DNA of 64,000 nt from Nocardia aurea (lineage in GTDB: Bacteria > Actinomycetota > Actinomycetes > Mycobacteriales > Mycobacteriaceae), in contig NZ_QCYJ01000020.1 in NCBI RefSeq assembly GCF_003123685.1, positions 124,001 through 188,000 on the forward strand, given 5' to 3'. This document shows positions 26,332-35,391 of the stretch, in pieces. Made by a program: the position numbers and the translations under genes. Numbering within the stretch: position 1 is the stretch's first letter; each line of letters begins with the position of its first letter. The notes beneath the pieces are model-generated. The model saw only the letters and a list, made by a program, of their open reading frames with translations. It was not told the origin of the DNA and searched no databases.

Positions 26332-28106
26332 TACGCGGTCCTGAAGTAGATGGTGTTGCTGTCCTTGCTGCCGATCGCGGTGTACTGGGCCTCGGTGCCG
26401 ACCCACAGGGTCAGGGTGCGGGCACCCGAATTGTCGCTGCCTGCTACGTATCCGGTAGCGAGCTTGGACAGGGCGATGGCGGCTGCCGTGGCGATCGACG
26501 TGTTGGTGACCGATCCGGCGGTTGGTGTGCGCGTATCCGAAAGGCGTGTGTCGTCACCGGCGGCGGCCGTGGTCGAGGTGGTGCCGAGGGCCAGGCTCGA
26601 GGTGCCGGCGCCGATCGCGCTGCGCGCCGCTGAGGCTGACGCTGCGGTGAGCACCGATCGTCCGGTCACGGTGGAGTCGGTGATGTCGGCTGCGGTGGTG
26701 GTCACCGTGCCGGTGCGGCCGTTGACCGAGGAGACGGGCGAGCCGGGGTAGACGCGCTCTCTCCAATTCGCGAGGGTGCTCGACGGTTCGGCGATCAGCT
26801 GCCAGTCGGTGTTGGTGTCGGTGCGGGTGCACCAGTCACCGCGTTGACCGGTCAGAGCGAGCATGGATGTCTGGTTGGCGACCGCGCCGAGGAATTCGGT
26901 GAGCGCGACGGCGGGGATGATGCTCGCGGGTAGCTTGCCGCTTCCGTCGACCTGGACCGCGGTGTCGGCCAAGCCGAGGCTGGTCTGCACTGCGGAGGTC
27001 ATGTCGGACTTGGGGATGCCGGGGCCGGGTTTCTGGTAAGCGCTGTCGGCTTTGCTGAGGCTGGTGGTGACCGCGGAGGCGAGATCGCTGCTCGGGATGC
27101 CGGGTGCGGGTTTGGTGTATTTCGCGGTGACCGCGGAGAGGTCGGCCTTGTCGGCCCATCCGGTGACGAAGGGGTGTTCGAAGGTGCCGCCGAGTTCGCC
27201 GGGTGTGCTGCCGGGCAGCATGACACCGCCTTTGATGGTGGCCTCGGCGTTGGGGATGCCGGTACCGACGGTTTCGGCGGCGGCCTCGGCGGAGGCTTGG
27301 GCATCGGCGGCCGAGTCCGCGGCAGCGGTTTCGGAGGCTGCGGCAGCACCAGCGGAGGTGGATGCGTTGTCGCGTGCGGTTTCGGCGTCATCGCGCGCCG
27401 TCGCTGCGATGCTGGCGGACGCTGCGGCAGCGGTGGCGCTGGTCTGCGCGCCGTCGCGCGCGGTCCCTGCGGTGGTGGCCGAGGCTGCGGCGGCAGTTGC
27501 TGAGGTGGAGGCCGATTCGGCGGCGGTGGCAGCCCCGTCGGCGGAGGCGTCTGCGGTCGTCGCGGATGCTGCGGCGGCATCAGCGCTGGCGTCTGCGGCG
27601 GTCGCTGCTGCGGTGGCGGTGGCGGCATGGTCGTCGGCTGCGTCAGCGGCTGTGACCGCGGTGGCGCGCGCGGTCTCGGCAGCGGTGGCGCTGGCAGCGG
27701 CGGCGACTGCGGAGCTGGTGGCGGCGGTGAGGGCTGGGACGGCGACATCGACGATCGTCGGCGACTGGGTCATCGTGAGCCGGAATCCGGAGCTCGTGGC
27801 GATGACCGACTCGATTCCGCGGCCGGGGTCACCGGTGTCACCCTTGACCTCGAGGCCGTCGCCGTCGTCGGGCCAGTCGAAGCCCGACCACATGTAGACG
27901 AGTTTGTCGGCCATCACCAGATAGCCCTGTCCCGCATCGGATTCGGTCAGGTCTTCGGGTAGTCCGGCATAGTTGGCGACCACTCCTGCCAGGTTCAGGC
28001 CGCGCCCGTCGCGTCCGGTGATGGGTACCAAGATCCCCGAAGGCATCTGCGCGCCGGTGCCGAGACTGGGCGCGCTCGGCGGTAGGCCAATGATGAAATC
28101 GGTCAT
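26331..28106 (-). CDS. tail fibre with long Ala-rich coiled-coil stalk
   Basis: 591 residues. An N-terminal globular part (about 1-120, GRDGRGLNLAG, DKLVYMWSGF) is followed by about 190 residues (120-310) of Ala/Ser/Thr/Asp heptad-like repeats (DASADAAAASATTADASADG and variants), typical of trimeric fibre shafts. The C-terminal part is beta-rich with VNGRTGTVTTTAADI, a repeat common in fibre tips. It probably adsorbs to the mycolate cell surface. It is read right after the 109-residue gene with a 4-nt overlap. Confidence 0.8.
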   Translation of the reverse strand: MTDFIIGLPPSAPSLGTGAQMPSGILVPITGRDGRGLNLAGVVANYAGLPEDLTESDAGQGYLVMADKLVYMWSGFDWPDDGDGLEVKGDTGDPGRGIESVIATSSGFRLTMTQSPTIVDVAVPALTAATSSAVAAAASATAAETARATAVTAADAADDHAATATAAATAADASADAAAASATTADASADGAATAAESASTSATAAAASATTAGTARDGAQTSATAAAASASIAATARDDAETARDNASTSAGAAAASETAAADSAADAQASAEAAAETVGTGIPNAEATIKGGVMLPGSTPGELGGTFEHPFVTGWADKADLSAVTAKYTKPAPGIPSSDLASAVTTSLSKADSAYQKPGPGIPKSDMTSAVQTSLGLADTAVQVDGSGKLPASIIPAVALTEFLGAVANQTSMLALTGQRGDWCTRTDTNTDWQLIAEPSSTLANWRERVYPGSPVSSVNGRTGTVTTTAADITDSTVTGRSVLTAASASAARSAIGAGTSSLALGTTSTTAAAGDDTRLSDTRTPTAGSVTNTSIATAAAIALSKLATGYVAGSDNSGARTLTLWVGTEAQYTAIGSKDSNTIYFRTA

Positions 28107-28432
28107 CTGTCCACCTTCCAGCGTTTGACGCGCCCCTGCGCAAGGTTGATCGGCTGCGCTGTCGGTGACGGCCGAAACATGAAGTAGAACGGGTCGCGGT
28201 CGGCGACTTCGGCCGCATCGGTGACAGTGATGTCAAGGTTGGCGTATTCGGCGAGGATGTCGAAGTCCCATCGCATCGAGGCGCTTTCCGGTCCGACGAG
28301 TAGATAGAGTTCCGCGCCGGCGGGAAAAGGGTCCACGCCGTCGCCCCATCGGAACTGCCATTCCAAACCGGAATGCTGTCGTAAGTGCAGAGTGCCTTTG
28401 AGTGGTTCGTCGCCGATTCTGAATATGTTCAT
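28103..28432 (-). CDS. hypothetical tail-region protein
   Basis: 109 residues from ATG 28432, sharing ATGA with the upstream gene and overlapping the fibre gene. The sequence has alternating beta strands (LHLRQHSGLEWQFRW; AELYLLVGPESASMRWDF), resembling small beta-sandwich baseplate or LtfC-like proteins in actinophages. Probably structural. Confidence 0.55.
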   Translation of the reverse strand: MNIFRIGDEPLKGTLHLRQHSGLEWQFRWGDGVDPFPAGAELYLLVGPESASMRWDFDILAEYANLDITVTDAAEVADRDPFYFMFRPSPTAQPINLAQGRVKRWKVDR

Positions 28433-28812
28433 GGCTTGGACCGCCATTCCGGGTCGTCGGCGTCCATCGCGGCGTACAGCTCGTCCATGAAGCATCCTTC
28501 TGGGCCGGACTTGCACATCATCAGCCACAGGTCGCCGTAGGGGTCGATCCGCTTGAGCGCCAACATGTCTCGCTCGATCTCGCGAATGTAGGCAATGACC
28601 GCGGTGTTACAGGGCGCGGTGGTAGGCATTCCGACAGGGTCGTAGTACGGATCGCACTCCCTTACCGCGGCGTACAGCGTCGGGACGGCGAATTCGTGGA
28701 TGTAGGCGCGGGCGGCGTCGAGGTTGGTGTGTCCGATGTAGCGTCGTGCCCCGAATCCGTCGTAGGCGTTCGCGACCAGGAACGCCTTGATGTTCTTCAA
28801 TTTGTCGGTCAC
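28429..28812 (-). CDS. hypothetical tail-region protein
   Basis: 127 residues, helical, with no domain recognised. Cys pairs at ECDPYY and APCNTAV and MCKSGPEGCF may bind metal or form disulphides. It overlaps the next gene by ATGA and follows the minor-tail gene by 3 bp. Function unknown. Confidence 0.5.
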   Translation of the reverse strand: MTDKLKNIKAFLVANAYDGFGARRYIGHTNLDAARAYIHEFAVPTLYAAVRECDPYYDPVGMPTTAPCNTAVIAYIREIERDMLALKRIDPYGDLWLMMCKSGPEGCFMDELYAAMDADDPEWRSKP

Positions 28813-28815
28813 GTC

Positions 28816-29658
28816 TTACCTCAGAACCAGGAACGGGAGTTTGTCGCTACTGCCGTAGTTCAGCGACGATTCGGTGATCGTCGACGGGATCGTCGTGGTC
28901 GACCCGAAGTAGCAGTAGTTCTTGCGGGGGAACATGGTCACCGGCGGGTTGAGGTCGGTCAGCGTGGTGCACATCAGGCTCGAGCAGGTCTGGAAGGCGT
29001 TGGTGACCTGGAGCAGTCCGACGCCGAAGATGTCGTTCTGCGCTGCGGTGATGACGGTGCCGAGGTTGAATCGGTACTCGGTGTTGGTGGCGGTCATCGA
29101 TCCCTTGAGGTCCACGGCGGCCGAGATCGGGTTGAGTAGTGTCAGTGCGCCGGTGGTGCGGTTGACGGAGAACACGCCTATCACGAACTTCTGGATGCCG
29201 AGGAAGGTCACGGCATCGCCGGTGATGAACCCGACCTCGGTGTAGGTGCGGTTCTTCGCGGCCGAGATGTAGGCGATCTCGAGGGTGTTGCCGCCGTTGC
29301 CCGCGGGTTTGTACTGCGGGGTGGCACCCATGCGATGGGTGTGGCTGGAGTCGCCGCTGCCGCCCGAGGAGGTCGCGCTCGCCGCGCCGTAGGTCAGCTG
29401 CGAGCGCGGGAACGTCGAGTCCTCGTTGGCCAGGATCGTCTGCCACAGCGGGCTGCCGACCGGGATCTGTGACAGCGATGGTTTGGTGCTGAGCGGGTCT
29501 TCGACATGGTCGACGAAGTTCGACCGCGCACGCCCCATCGCCAGGCTGATGCCGCCGGTCATGATCGAGATCGCGGTGTCCTCGGTCATGTCGAACCCGA
29601 ATCCCGATCCCCACCGATAGGCGGCGTCGTCATCGGGTTCGCCGACCGGATAGGTCAT
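28816..29658 (-). CDS. minor tail protein
   Basis: 280 residues, beta-rich. A His-containing segment (SSHTHRMGATPQYKP, about residues 103-117) and a long run of short strands suggest a tail-tip or side-fibre protein. It overlaps the upstream coiled-coil gene (ATGA). Its place between the lysis genes and the main fibre supports a role in host recognition. Confidence 0.65.
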   Translation of the reverse strand: MTYPVGEPDDDAAYRWGSGFGFDMTEDTAISIMTGGISLAMGRARSNFVDHVEDPLSTKPSLSQIPVGSPLWQTILANEDSTFPRSQLTYGAASATSSGGSGDSSHTHRMGATPQYKPAGNGGNTLEIAYISAAKNRTYTEVGFITGDAVTFLGIQKFVIGVFSVNRTTGALTLLNPISAAVDLKGSMTATNTEYRFNLGTVITAAQNDIFGVGLLQVTNAFQTCSSLMCTTLTDLNPPVTMFPRKNYCYFGSTTTIPSTITESSLNYGSSDKLPFLVLR

Positions 29659-30065
29659 GTCAGCCCGCCTTCTCTGCGGTAGGCGGCGAGTTCGGCGCGC
29701 AGGGCCGCGACTTCGACCATCGCGTCGGCGAGTTGAGTCTTGGTGTCGGCCAGTTCGGTGCGTAGCTCCGACAGCTCGGATTGGTGGCGTGCGGCATCGG
29801 CTGAACTCTGGCGCAGGACGCTGTCGAGCTGAGCGGCGACACCGGCCAGCTGGATCGACAACATCTGGTTGCGTTGGTCGTTGAGCAGTTGAGCGGCGAC
29901 CTCGATCCGGGCGCGGCGTTCGATGCGCTTCTCTTTGAAACCCGAGACGAACCTGAAGATCGGCGCGATGATCTCACGCACCTTCGGGACCGCTGTGGCC
30001 AGCGCGGTAACGATCGCGACGCCGATCATCGCCCACACCACCCACGGATGGTTCTCGGGGCTCAC
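29655..30065 (-). CDS. membrane-anchored coiled-coil protein (lysis region)
   Basis: 136 residues from a GTG start. One N-terminal TM helix (VVWAMIGVAIVTALATAV) is followed by a basic patch (KEKRIERRARIE) and a long heptad-rich coiled coil (SELSELRTELADTKTQLADA) to the end. It follows the holin by 4 bp. Proteins of this shape in phage lysis cassettes act as second holins or as envelope-disrupting spanin-like factors. Confidence 0.6.
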   Translation of the reverse strand: MSPENHPWVVWAMIGVAIVTALATAVPKVREIIAPIFRFVSGFKEKRIERRARIEVAAQLLNDQRNQMLSIQLAGVAAQLDSVLRQSSADAARHQSELSELRTELADTKTQLADAMVEVAALRAELAAYRREGGLT

Positions 30066-30069
30066 GCGA

Positions 30070-30291
30070 TCACTCTGCGGTCTTGGCGCGAATCGCCTCG
30101 CCGGAGATGTTCTGCAACAGCGAGATCAGCGCGGCGCCGGCCGCAGCGGAGACCGCGAACTTCCAGTCGACGCCGAGCAAATTCGTGGTGTCGAGCAATA
30201 CCGCCGAGCCCAGCGCCTGAGCGAACGTGCGTGCGGCGCGCTTGCCGGCGTCGATCAATCCGGCTTTGGTGAAGAAATCAGCCATGGTCAT
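30070..30291 (-). CDS. holin
   Basis: 73 residues from ATG 30291, which overlaps the endolysin stop as TGATG. It begins with an amphipathic helix (DAGKRAARTFAQALGSAVL), followed by a second hydrophobic stretch (KFAVSAAAGAALISLLQNI). This is the shape of small actinophage holins (r1t-like). It would form membrane lesions that release or activate the endolysin encoded just upstream. Confidence 0.75.
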   Translation of the reverse strand: MTMADFFTKAGLIDAGKRAARTFAQALGSAVLLDTTNLLGVDWKFAVSAAAGAALISLLQNISGEAIRAKTAE

Positions 30292-31694
30292 CAGTCCTTC
30301 GGGTCGACGCTGGGAGAAGTGGTGGTGCAGGCGGCATGACACCCTTGCTCGCGGTTCTGGGGGGCGAGGGCTGCGAGTTTGGCGTCGATCTCGCGGACGT
30401 AGTCCATGAGCTTGCCGTGATAGACCTCGTCTGCGGGCTTGTCGGCGCGCAAATCATGGAGGCTGGGCAGGCCGGGCTCGTCGCCCTTGTCGCGGCCACC
30501 GAGGATGTGCTCACGAATGTCCTTGACGTCGGAGCCGATCGGGCCGACGTAGGTCTGCAAGCATTCGAAGATCAGCGTCTTGAGCTGTTCGGGCGTATAG
30601 GGCATGTCATTCTCCCGGGATGAGAAGAGGGATTCGAGTTCCAGGCGGGTGCCACGGAAGGCGTCTACGTCGAGGGAGAATCCGGCGACTCGTCCTTTGT
30701 CGGAGAACTGGAGGATCGCGACGTGGTTGCCGCCGTAGGGCTCCCAACCGGGTGAGGTGTCGCCTGGGTAGAGCGCGCTGGCCACGTCCGAGCCGTTGAC
30801 GTAGCGGCTGGCCATCAGTGGCGCGAGCCCGGACAGATCGGGGCGGCCGAGATGGGTATCCCAATACCAGCGGGGCAGGTAGGTGAGGTTGACGCGGTAA
30901 CCCAGCGCGGTGAGTTCGGAGGCGACCGCGCCTGCGAGGTCGGGGTTGCCGGAGCCGATCTCGACATCGAGCATCACGGGAATGCCGCGATCGGGCTCGA
31001 CGCTGGCGTAGTAGTGAGCCTGTGCGCCGGGATCACCCTCTCGCACATAGATGTAGGCACCGAACAGCAGTCCGGCCGCGCGCGCGCCGTCGCGCTGCTC
31101 GTAGTAGGCCGGGTTGGTGTAGTCGCTGCCCTCGGTCGCTTTGGCCAGCACGAAGCTGAAGCCCTCGGCCGCGACCTGCCACAGATCCAATCCCCGCTGA
31201 TAGGAGGCGATGTCGATGCCCCACCACAGCATCTGCCCCGGCGCCGGAATATCGGGAGTCGGTGTGGGTTGTCCGGCCGGCGGGGTCGGCAACCAGCCCA
31301 TCGGGTCGATCTGGGATCCGGCGCGCCACACGGTCGGATGCACTTCGAAATGCAGGTGTGGCCCGGTGGATCCACCGTTCGCGCCGACGAAGGCGATGAC
31401 CTGTCCGGCGCTCACCTTGGAGCCGACGCGCAGGCCGGTGGCGAACGCGTCCCACATATGGCCGTAAACCGTAGTGCCGCCGCCGACTTGGGCGGGGTGG
31501 TCGACCACGATCCATTGTCCGAAGCCGGAAGCGGCGCCGATGTAGACGACGGTGCCGTCGGCGGCGGCCAGGATCTCGGTGCCGTCGGCGGCGGCGAAGT
31601 CCAGGCCGTAGTGCATCTCGCCCCAGCGGGGGCCGAAGGGTGAGGACAGCACATAGGTGCCCTCGCGCATGGGCATAACACGATGAGTGGTCAA
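30291..31694 (-). CDS. bifunctional endolysin (M23 peptidase + GH25 muramidase)
   Basis: 467 residues. Residues about 10-135 form an M23 metallopeptidase with MHYGLDF and GPHLHFEVH (Zn ligands His, Asp, His). After a Pro-rich linker, residues about 160-345 form a GH25 lysozyme-like domain: WWGIDIASYQ (catalytic Asp), VLAKATEGSDY and PVMLDVEIG (Asp-x-Glu). The C-terminal 110 residues are charged and probably bind the cell wall. Cutting both peptide and glycan strands is unusual but known in actinophage lysins. The TTG start has GGGAG 8 nt upstream. It overlaps the holin start. Confidence 0.9.
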   Translation of the reverse strand: MTTHRVMPMREGTYVLSSPFGPRWGEMHYGLDFAAADGTEILAAADGTVVYIGAASGFGQWIVVDHPAQVGGGTTVYGHMWDAFATGLRVGSKVSAGQVIAFVGANGGSTGPHLHFEVHPTVWRAGSQIDPMGWLPTPPAGQPTPTPDIPAPGQMLWWGIDIASYQRGLDLWQVAAEGFSFVLAKATEGSDYTNPAYYEQRDGARAAGLLFGAYIYVREGDPGAQAHYYASVEPDRGIPVMLDVEIGSGNPDLAGAVASELTALGYRVNLTYLPRWYWDTHLGRPDLSGLAPLMASRYVNGSDVASALYPGDTSPGWEPYGGNHVAILQFSDKGRVAGFSLDVDAFRGTRLELESLFSSRENDMPYTPEQLKTLIFECLQTYVGPIGSDVKDIREHILGGRDKGDEPGLPSLHDLRADKPADEVYHGKLMDYVREIDAKLAALAPQNREQGCHAACTTTSPSVDPKD

Positions 31695-31859
31695 CGAAAA
31701 GCTCCCGGACAGATGGGCCGCCGCGCAGAAGGGGCGGAGAGCGACGCCGAAGCCGCCACGTGTGGAGAACCGGCCCGCCGCTGCTGCGGAAACCGCGGGA
31801 AGCGGAACGGCGGGCTCGGTCTGACCTCATTATCGGATGGGCCGAAGAGGTCCGCCAGA

Positions 31860-32318
31860 CTATTCGTCGAGCACCCGAGCGTAATTCGGCGGCGTCGGCG
31901 GGTCGGGAATATCGCCACGCTGGCGGAATGCGTCCAGTAGTGCGCCGCGTTCTTCCGGCGTCAATCGGTTGATGTCGGGCAGACTGAATCGAGGCGGCGG
32001 CGCGGTGCCCATCTTCACCCATGCCGAGGCCGGGTTGTAGTGCGATTGCTGTCCCCGGAACGGGCGCTGGAATTTCTTGGTCTGCTGGGGGATGTCGGAG
32101 ATGTCGACCTTGCCGTGCGCGTCCGCCTTGGCAGCAAGATAGGGGCCGAAGACATATCCGAGTTCGACCAGGTGTCGGGAGATCGCGGCGGCCCACTGGG
32201 GCGGGATCGACGTTCCAGCGTGTGCGCCTGCCCCGACCCCGGGAACATTGCGCAGTGCCCACGCGAAATGTTCCTCGGGGTTTTCCATGTCGGAGTTTTC
32301 CAACAGTTTGAATCCCAT
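31860..32318 (-). CDS. minor tail / DUF2744-like protein
   Basis: 152 residues. The sequence PQWAAAISRHLVELGYVFGP with a C-terminal PPTPPNYARVL resembles a small family found after the tail hub gene in mycobacterial phages (DUF2744-like; assignment tentative). A good AGGA site and the start-associated repeat ACAACTGAATA lie just upstream. The 165 bp before the endolysin hold no supported gene. Confidence 0.55.
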   Translation of the reverse strand: MGFKLLENSDMENPEEHFAWALRNVPGVGAGAHAGTSIPPQWAAAISRHLVELGYVFGPYLAAKADAHGKVDISDIPQQTKKFQRPFRGQQSHYNPASAWVKMGTAPPPRFSLPDINRLTPEERGALLDAFRQRGDIPDPPTPPNYARVLDE

Positions 32319-32331
32319 GCGGGTTTTCCTC

Positions 32332-32342
32332 TATTCAGTTGT
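32332..32342 (-). repeat. start-associated repeat copy 1 (ACAACTGAATA)
   Basis: Plus-strand TATTCAGTTGT. It lies at the hub-gene stop, 13 nt before the start of the 152-residue gene, followed by AGAGGA. Confidence 0.7.
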
Positions 32343-34471
32343 CACAGCACGCCCAGGTCTTGAATGAGCGAGATGGTTTCCTGTAGCGCTTCGAACGCGC
32401 GTACGACCGGGTCGCGGTTTTCGCGGCTGCCCAATGCGACAGTCCACGTCGGCGCGGTGTCGCGGTCCCATTTCAATGTAACCTGGACGACCCGATTGAC
32501 GAATATCTTTCCCGGCGGCATCCCGCGGACCGTCGTGCCGACGCGGTCGCCCAGATAAAAATGGCCGTAACCCTGGGCACCTATGAGGAATGGCGCCCCG
32601 TCGACGATGGTCGCCTCGTGGCGTACTTGCTGCGATGTGGCGTACATGCCCGCGCGCATCGTGAGCAGCCAGCCCAGAGTGTAGGCGCGGTCTCCGACGG
32701 CGTAGTGCTCGTGGTAGTGGCTCCATCCCAGCTTTTGGGCCCGGTTGATGTTCTTCCACTTGCCGAACGCCAGAATCGTGTTGTGGTTCCAGAAACCGCC
32801 TGCGGCACTGTAGTTTTCGAAACCCGGGACATGCAGGTCGTAGAAGTCCTGCTCGCCGCGGGATTCGATGGAGACGATGCGGGCATGGTGCACCGCCGCG
32901 CCTTCGCCGATGCCGACGTAGTCCTGGTCGGGCACCGGTTGGGACAGGGTCAGGGGGCGGGTGAACGCCCGCGGGATCCGGTCGTGGTCGGCGACGGCGA
33001 GGGTGTCGCCCGGATGCAGTAATTGCGCACGTGTCCAGCCGTTTTCGGTGAGGAACCGGTGCTGTCCGGTGACTGTGATAGCGCGACCGTCTTCGAGGGT
33101 GAGTTCGAACAGTTCGGCGCTGCCCTTCTTGAACGCGAGCGAGGCCATCGCGGCGACGCGCTCGCCGGTGGAGGTGATCGACCACACCCGGAACGGAGCC
33201 CCCAGTACGGCAAGAGAGTCGATCCGCTGCGCACCGTCAGGGCCGTCGATCAGAGTGTCCCCCGATAGGCAGTCGGTGTACAGCGGGCGTAGCAGTTGCT
33301 CCAAGCTGCCACCGATCGGTGGTATGACCACTGCTGCGGCAATCGCATCGCCCGCAGCCTCGATCCCTGCCCCCACCAGCTCATTCACGTACGGCATGGA
33401 CTTCCCGCCAGCCACCACTCCGACGTCGGTGGCGGGCTGCACTGTGAACTCCGAGGTCTGGATTCCGGTGTGCGGGCTGTCGCGCAGGATCACCCACGGC
33501 GCTTCGGGCAACGTGCCCTTGAAGTCGGGGTCGAGGTAGGGGGCGGGCGGGTCGACGTTGGGGTCGTCGATGATGTCGATACCGGCGTCGAGGCCGTCGT
33601 CGTCGATACCGATGACCGCCTTGACCAGACCGTCGAAGAGATTGCCGAAGAAGCTGGTGAGCCCGTAGGCACCGGATTTGTCGACCAGGTCGATCACCAA
33701 GCAGCCGTGGCGCAAGTTGGCGCCGGGCCACGGATCGGGATCGCCATTCAAATAGCGGCGGAAGGTCCATGTGACTTGGGCGTCTGCACAGATCTTCTTG
33801 CTGGCCTCGTACAGCGATTTCATGCGCGACACGACCAGCGCCGGCAGGGATTGGTCGTTGTCGAATATTCCGGGCGCGACAACCATCGACCAGTTGCTCT
33901 GATCGAAGTCGAACCAGCCCGACGGATCGAGGGGGTCATCGGGCAGTGACCAGAGTGAGGACTCGACCCTCATGATGTTGACGAGGGCGGTCAACTTCAG
34001 GCCGGAAATCGCTGGCAGGAAAACGGCCCACTGCTTCGGGAATTGCAGCTCCGGGGGCAGCGCAGGGTTGGGGTAGCAGATCAGGTGCTTGAGTTCTTCG
34101 AAGTCATGCTTGAATGTCATGACGAGCACTCCGGTGCCGTCTGCTTCGGTTCGGACGTTGAATTCCGCCATCCGCCCGCTCCAGCGAATGCCGTCCTTGT
34201 CCACTGTGAGATGGATGTTGTCGAGGCGGTTGTCTACATCGACGACCCACTCGCTGATGTAGTAGTCCATCGGCAATTCGAGAATCGCCATGCCGGTTTC
34301 GCCGTCGATCTCGGTGCATTCGACCGACATCACACGGGCGACACGGCCGCGCAGATTCCAGTCGCCGTCCCACAAACGCAGCAGCGGCGGCATCAGACGC
34401 CATTGACGCTCGGATTCGATCGCGGCTTCGAATTCGGCGAGCACGGAATCGAAATCCAGGGTGGTGGTCAT
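32342..34471 (-). CDS. tail hub / minor tail protein interrupted by a class 1 mini-intein
   Basis: 709 residues before splicing, from ATG 34471, which shares ATGA with the distal tail gene. The N-terminal extein of about 400 residues is a gp27-like hub (ERQWRLMPPLLRLWDGDWNL; early actinophage minor tail signature). A 164-residue intein occupies residues 401-564, and the C-terminal extein (TILAFGKWKNINRAQ onward, about 145 residues) completes the protein. After splicing, LRPLYTD joins TILAFGKW, giving a mature 545-residue protein. It sits between the distal tail protein and the tip, where hub proteins link the tube to the fibres. Confidence 0.85.
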   Translation of the reverse strand: MTTTLDFDSVLAEFEAAIESERQWRLMPPLLRLWDGDWNLRGRVARVMSVECTEIDGETGMAILELPMDYYISEWVVDVDNRLDNIHLTVDKDGIRWSGRMAEFNVRTEADGTGVLVMTFKHDFEELKHLICYPNPALPPELQFPKQWAVFLPAISGLKLTALVNIMRVESSLWSLPDDPLDPSGWFDFDQSNWSMVVAPGIFDNDQSLPALVVSRMKSLYEASKKICADAQVTWTFRRYLNGDPDPWPGANLRHGCLVIDLVDKSGAYGLTSFFGNLFDGLVKAVIGIDDDGLDAGIDIIDDPNVDPPAPYLDPDFKGTLPEAPWVILRDSPHTGIQTSEFTVQPATDVGVVAGGKSMPYVNELVGAGIEAAGDAIAAAVVIPPIGGSLEQLLRPLYTDCLSGDTLIDGPDGAQRIDSLAVLGAPFRVWSITSTGERVAAMASLAFKKGSAELFELTLEDGRAITVTGQHRFLTENGWTRAQLLHPGDTLAVADHDRIPRAFTRPLTLSQPVPDQDYVGIGEGAAVHHARIVSIESRGEQDFYDLHVPGFENYSAAGGFWNHNTILAFGKWKNINRAQKLGWSHYHEHYAVGDRAYTLGWLLTMRAGMYATSQQVRHEATIVDGAPFLIGAQGYGHFYLGDRVGTTVRGMPPGKIFVNRVVQVTLKWDRDTAPTWTVALGSRENRDPVVRAFEALQETISLIQDLGVL
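32780..33271 (-). other. class 1 mini-intein in the tail hub protein
   Basis: 164 residues. Block A starts with the nucleophile Cys (CLSGDTLIDGPDG). Block B is TVTGQHRFLTENGW with the TxxH motif. Block F is QDFYDLHVPGFENY and block G ends HN followed by Thr (+1). No LAGLIDADG motif is present, and blocks B and F are only about 70 residues apart, so it is a mini-intein without a homing endonuclease. Ends were set from the first Cys and the HN|T junction. Confidence 0.88.
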
Positions 34472-35355
34472 TCCAGCCCCCACGGACGTGACCAGCCGCG
34501 TGTGCAGCGCACCTGGATTCCGACGCCGACGGTCGCGTTGGAAACCGCGACCGGCAGCACCGTCGGTGGCAGATACGGCGGCAGCGGGTAGTTGAAGGTG
34601 ACGCCGTTCATCAGCGACCAGACTTGGGTACCGGCCGGGTCGCGCAACATCTCCTCGAACGGATCGGTGTTGATCAGGAAGGTCTGGCCCGCCGCTTGCA
34701 GCGGCATGACGATCTGCCGGTTAGCGTCAGCGACAGCGCGTTTGAACACGTTGCTGCCCAGGCTCAGGTCCGGCACCGTCCAGCGCGCGCCGCCTTGCAG
34801 CACCCACCGCATCCACAGTTCATTGTCTGTCGGATTCGAGACGGTGACCGAACCTGTTCCCGCGGTGCCGGATTCGAGCACCCAGGAATCAGTTTGATCC
34901 TCGGCCTCGTACCACCAGGGGTCCGAGGCGATCACGGTCATGACCACACGCGCGGACTGGGTGATCTGCGGGTCGCGCTCAGGTTTGAACATCGGCTGCT
35001 CGCCGAGGCGGACTTTCAGATAGCGGCGCCCCGATTCCTCGGTCTCGATCCACAGCTTGGAGTCGCGCTCGTAAGACCAGGCTTTGCGCCAGCGCGAGTC
35101 GTTGAAAAGCCAGGTTTCGCCCGATTCTCGGCCGACCCAGACCCCGAAGGTGATGTCGCGTTGTAGATTTCGCTTGCCTCGGTAGGTCGAGCCGATCTGG
35201 TGTGCGTGGGAGGTGTAGATGGTGCGCACCGGAGCGTCGTAGATGCCTTCGACGTCGGTCCCTAGCAGCACACCCTCGGCCCCCATGCCGCGCCCGGATA
35301 AGGTGATCAGGTCACCGTCGGGGCTCTCCAGCTGGACGAGCGTGCGATTCTCCAT
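34468..35355 (-). CDS. distal tail protein (Dit-like)
   Basis: 295 residues, beta-rich, following the tape measure gene in the normal siphovirus order. The pattern LVQLESPDGDLITLSG with later RDITFGVWVG and DPWWYEAEDQ is typical of actinophage distal tail / minor tail proteins. It forms the ring joining the tail tube to the hub. A start-associated repeat lies 12 nt upstream. Confidence 0.8.
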   Translation of the reverse strand: MENRTLVQLESPDGDLITLSGRGMGAEGVLLGTDVEGIYDAPVRTIYTSHAHQIGSTYRGKRNLQRDITFGVWVGRESGETWLFNDSRWRKAWSYERDSKLWIETEESGRRYLKVRLGEQPMFKPERDPQITQSARVVMTVIASDPWWYEAEDQTDSWVLESGTAGTGSVTVSNPTDNELWMRWVLQGGARWTVPDLSLGSNVFKRAVADANRQIVMPLQAAGQTFLINTDPFEEMLRDPAGTQVWSLMNGVTFNYPLPPYLPPTVLPVAVSNATVGVGIQVRCTRGWSRPWGLE

Positions 35356-35367
35356 CAGACCTTCCTC

Positions 35368-35378
35368 TATTCGGTTGT
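35368..35378 (-). repeat. start-associated repeat copy 2 (ACAACCGAATA)
   Basis: One mismatch to the consensus (plus-strand TATTCGGTTGT). It lies between the tape measure stop and the distal tail gene, 12 nt before that start and followed by GAGGA. Confidence 0.65.
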
Positions 35379-35391
35379 GGTGGTACGAGAT

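Noticed and set aside
27052..27897. 281-codon plus-strand Ala-rich frame opposite the fibre gene
   Set aside because: Complement of an Ala-rich coiled-coil repeat also reads Ala/Ser-rich; no start signal.
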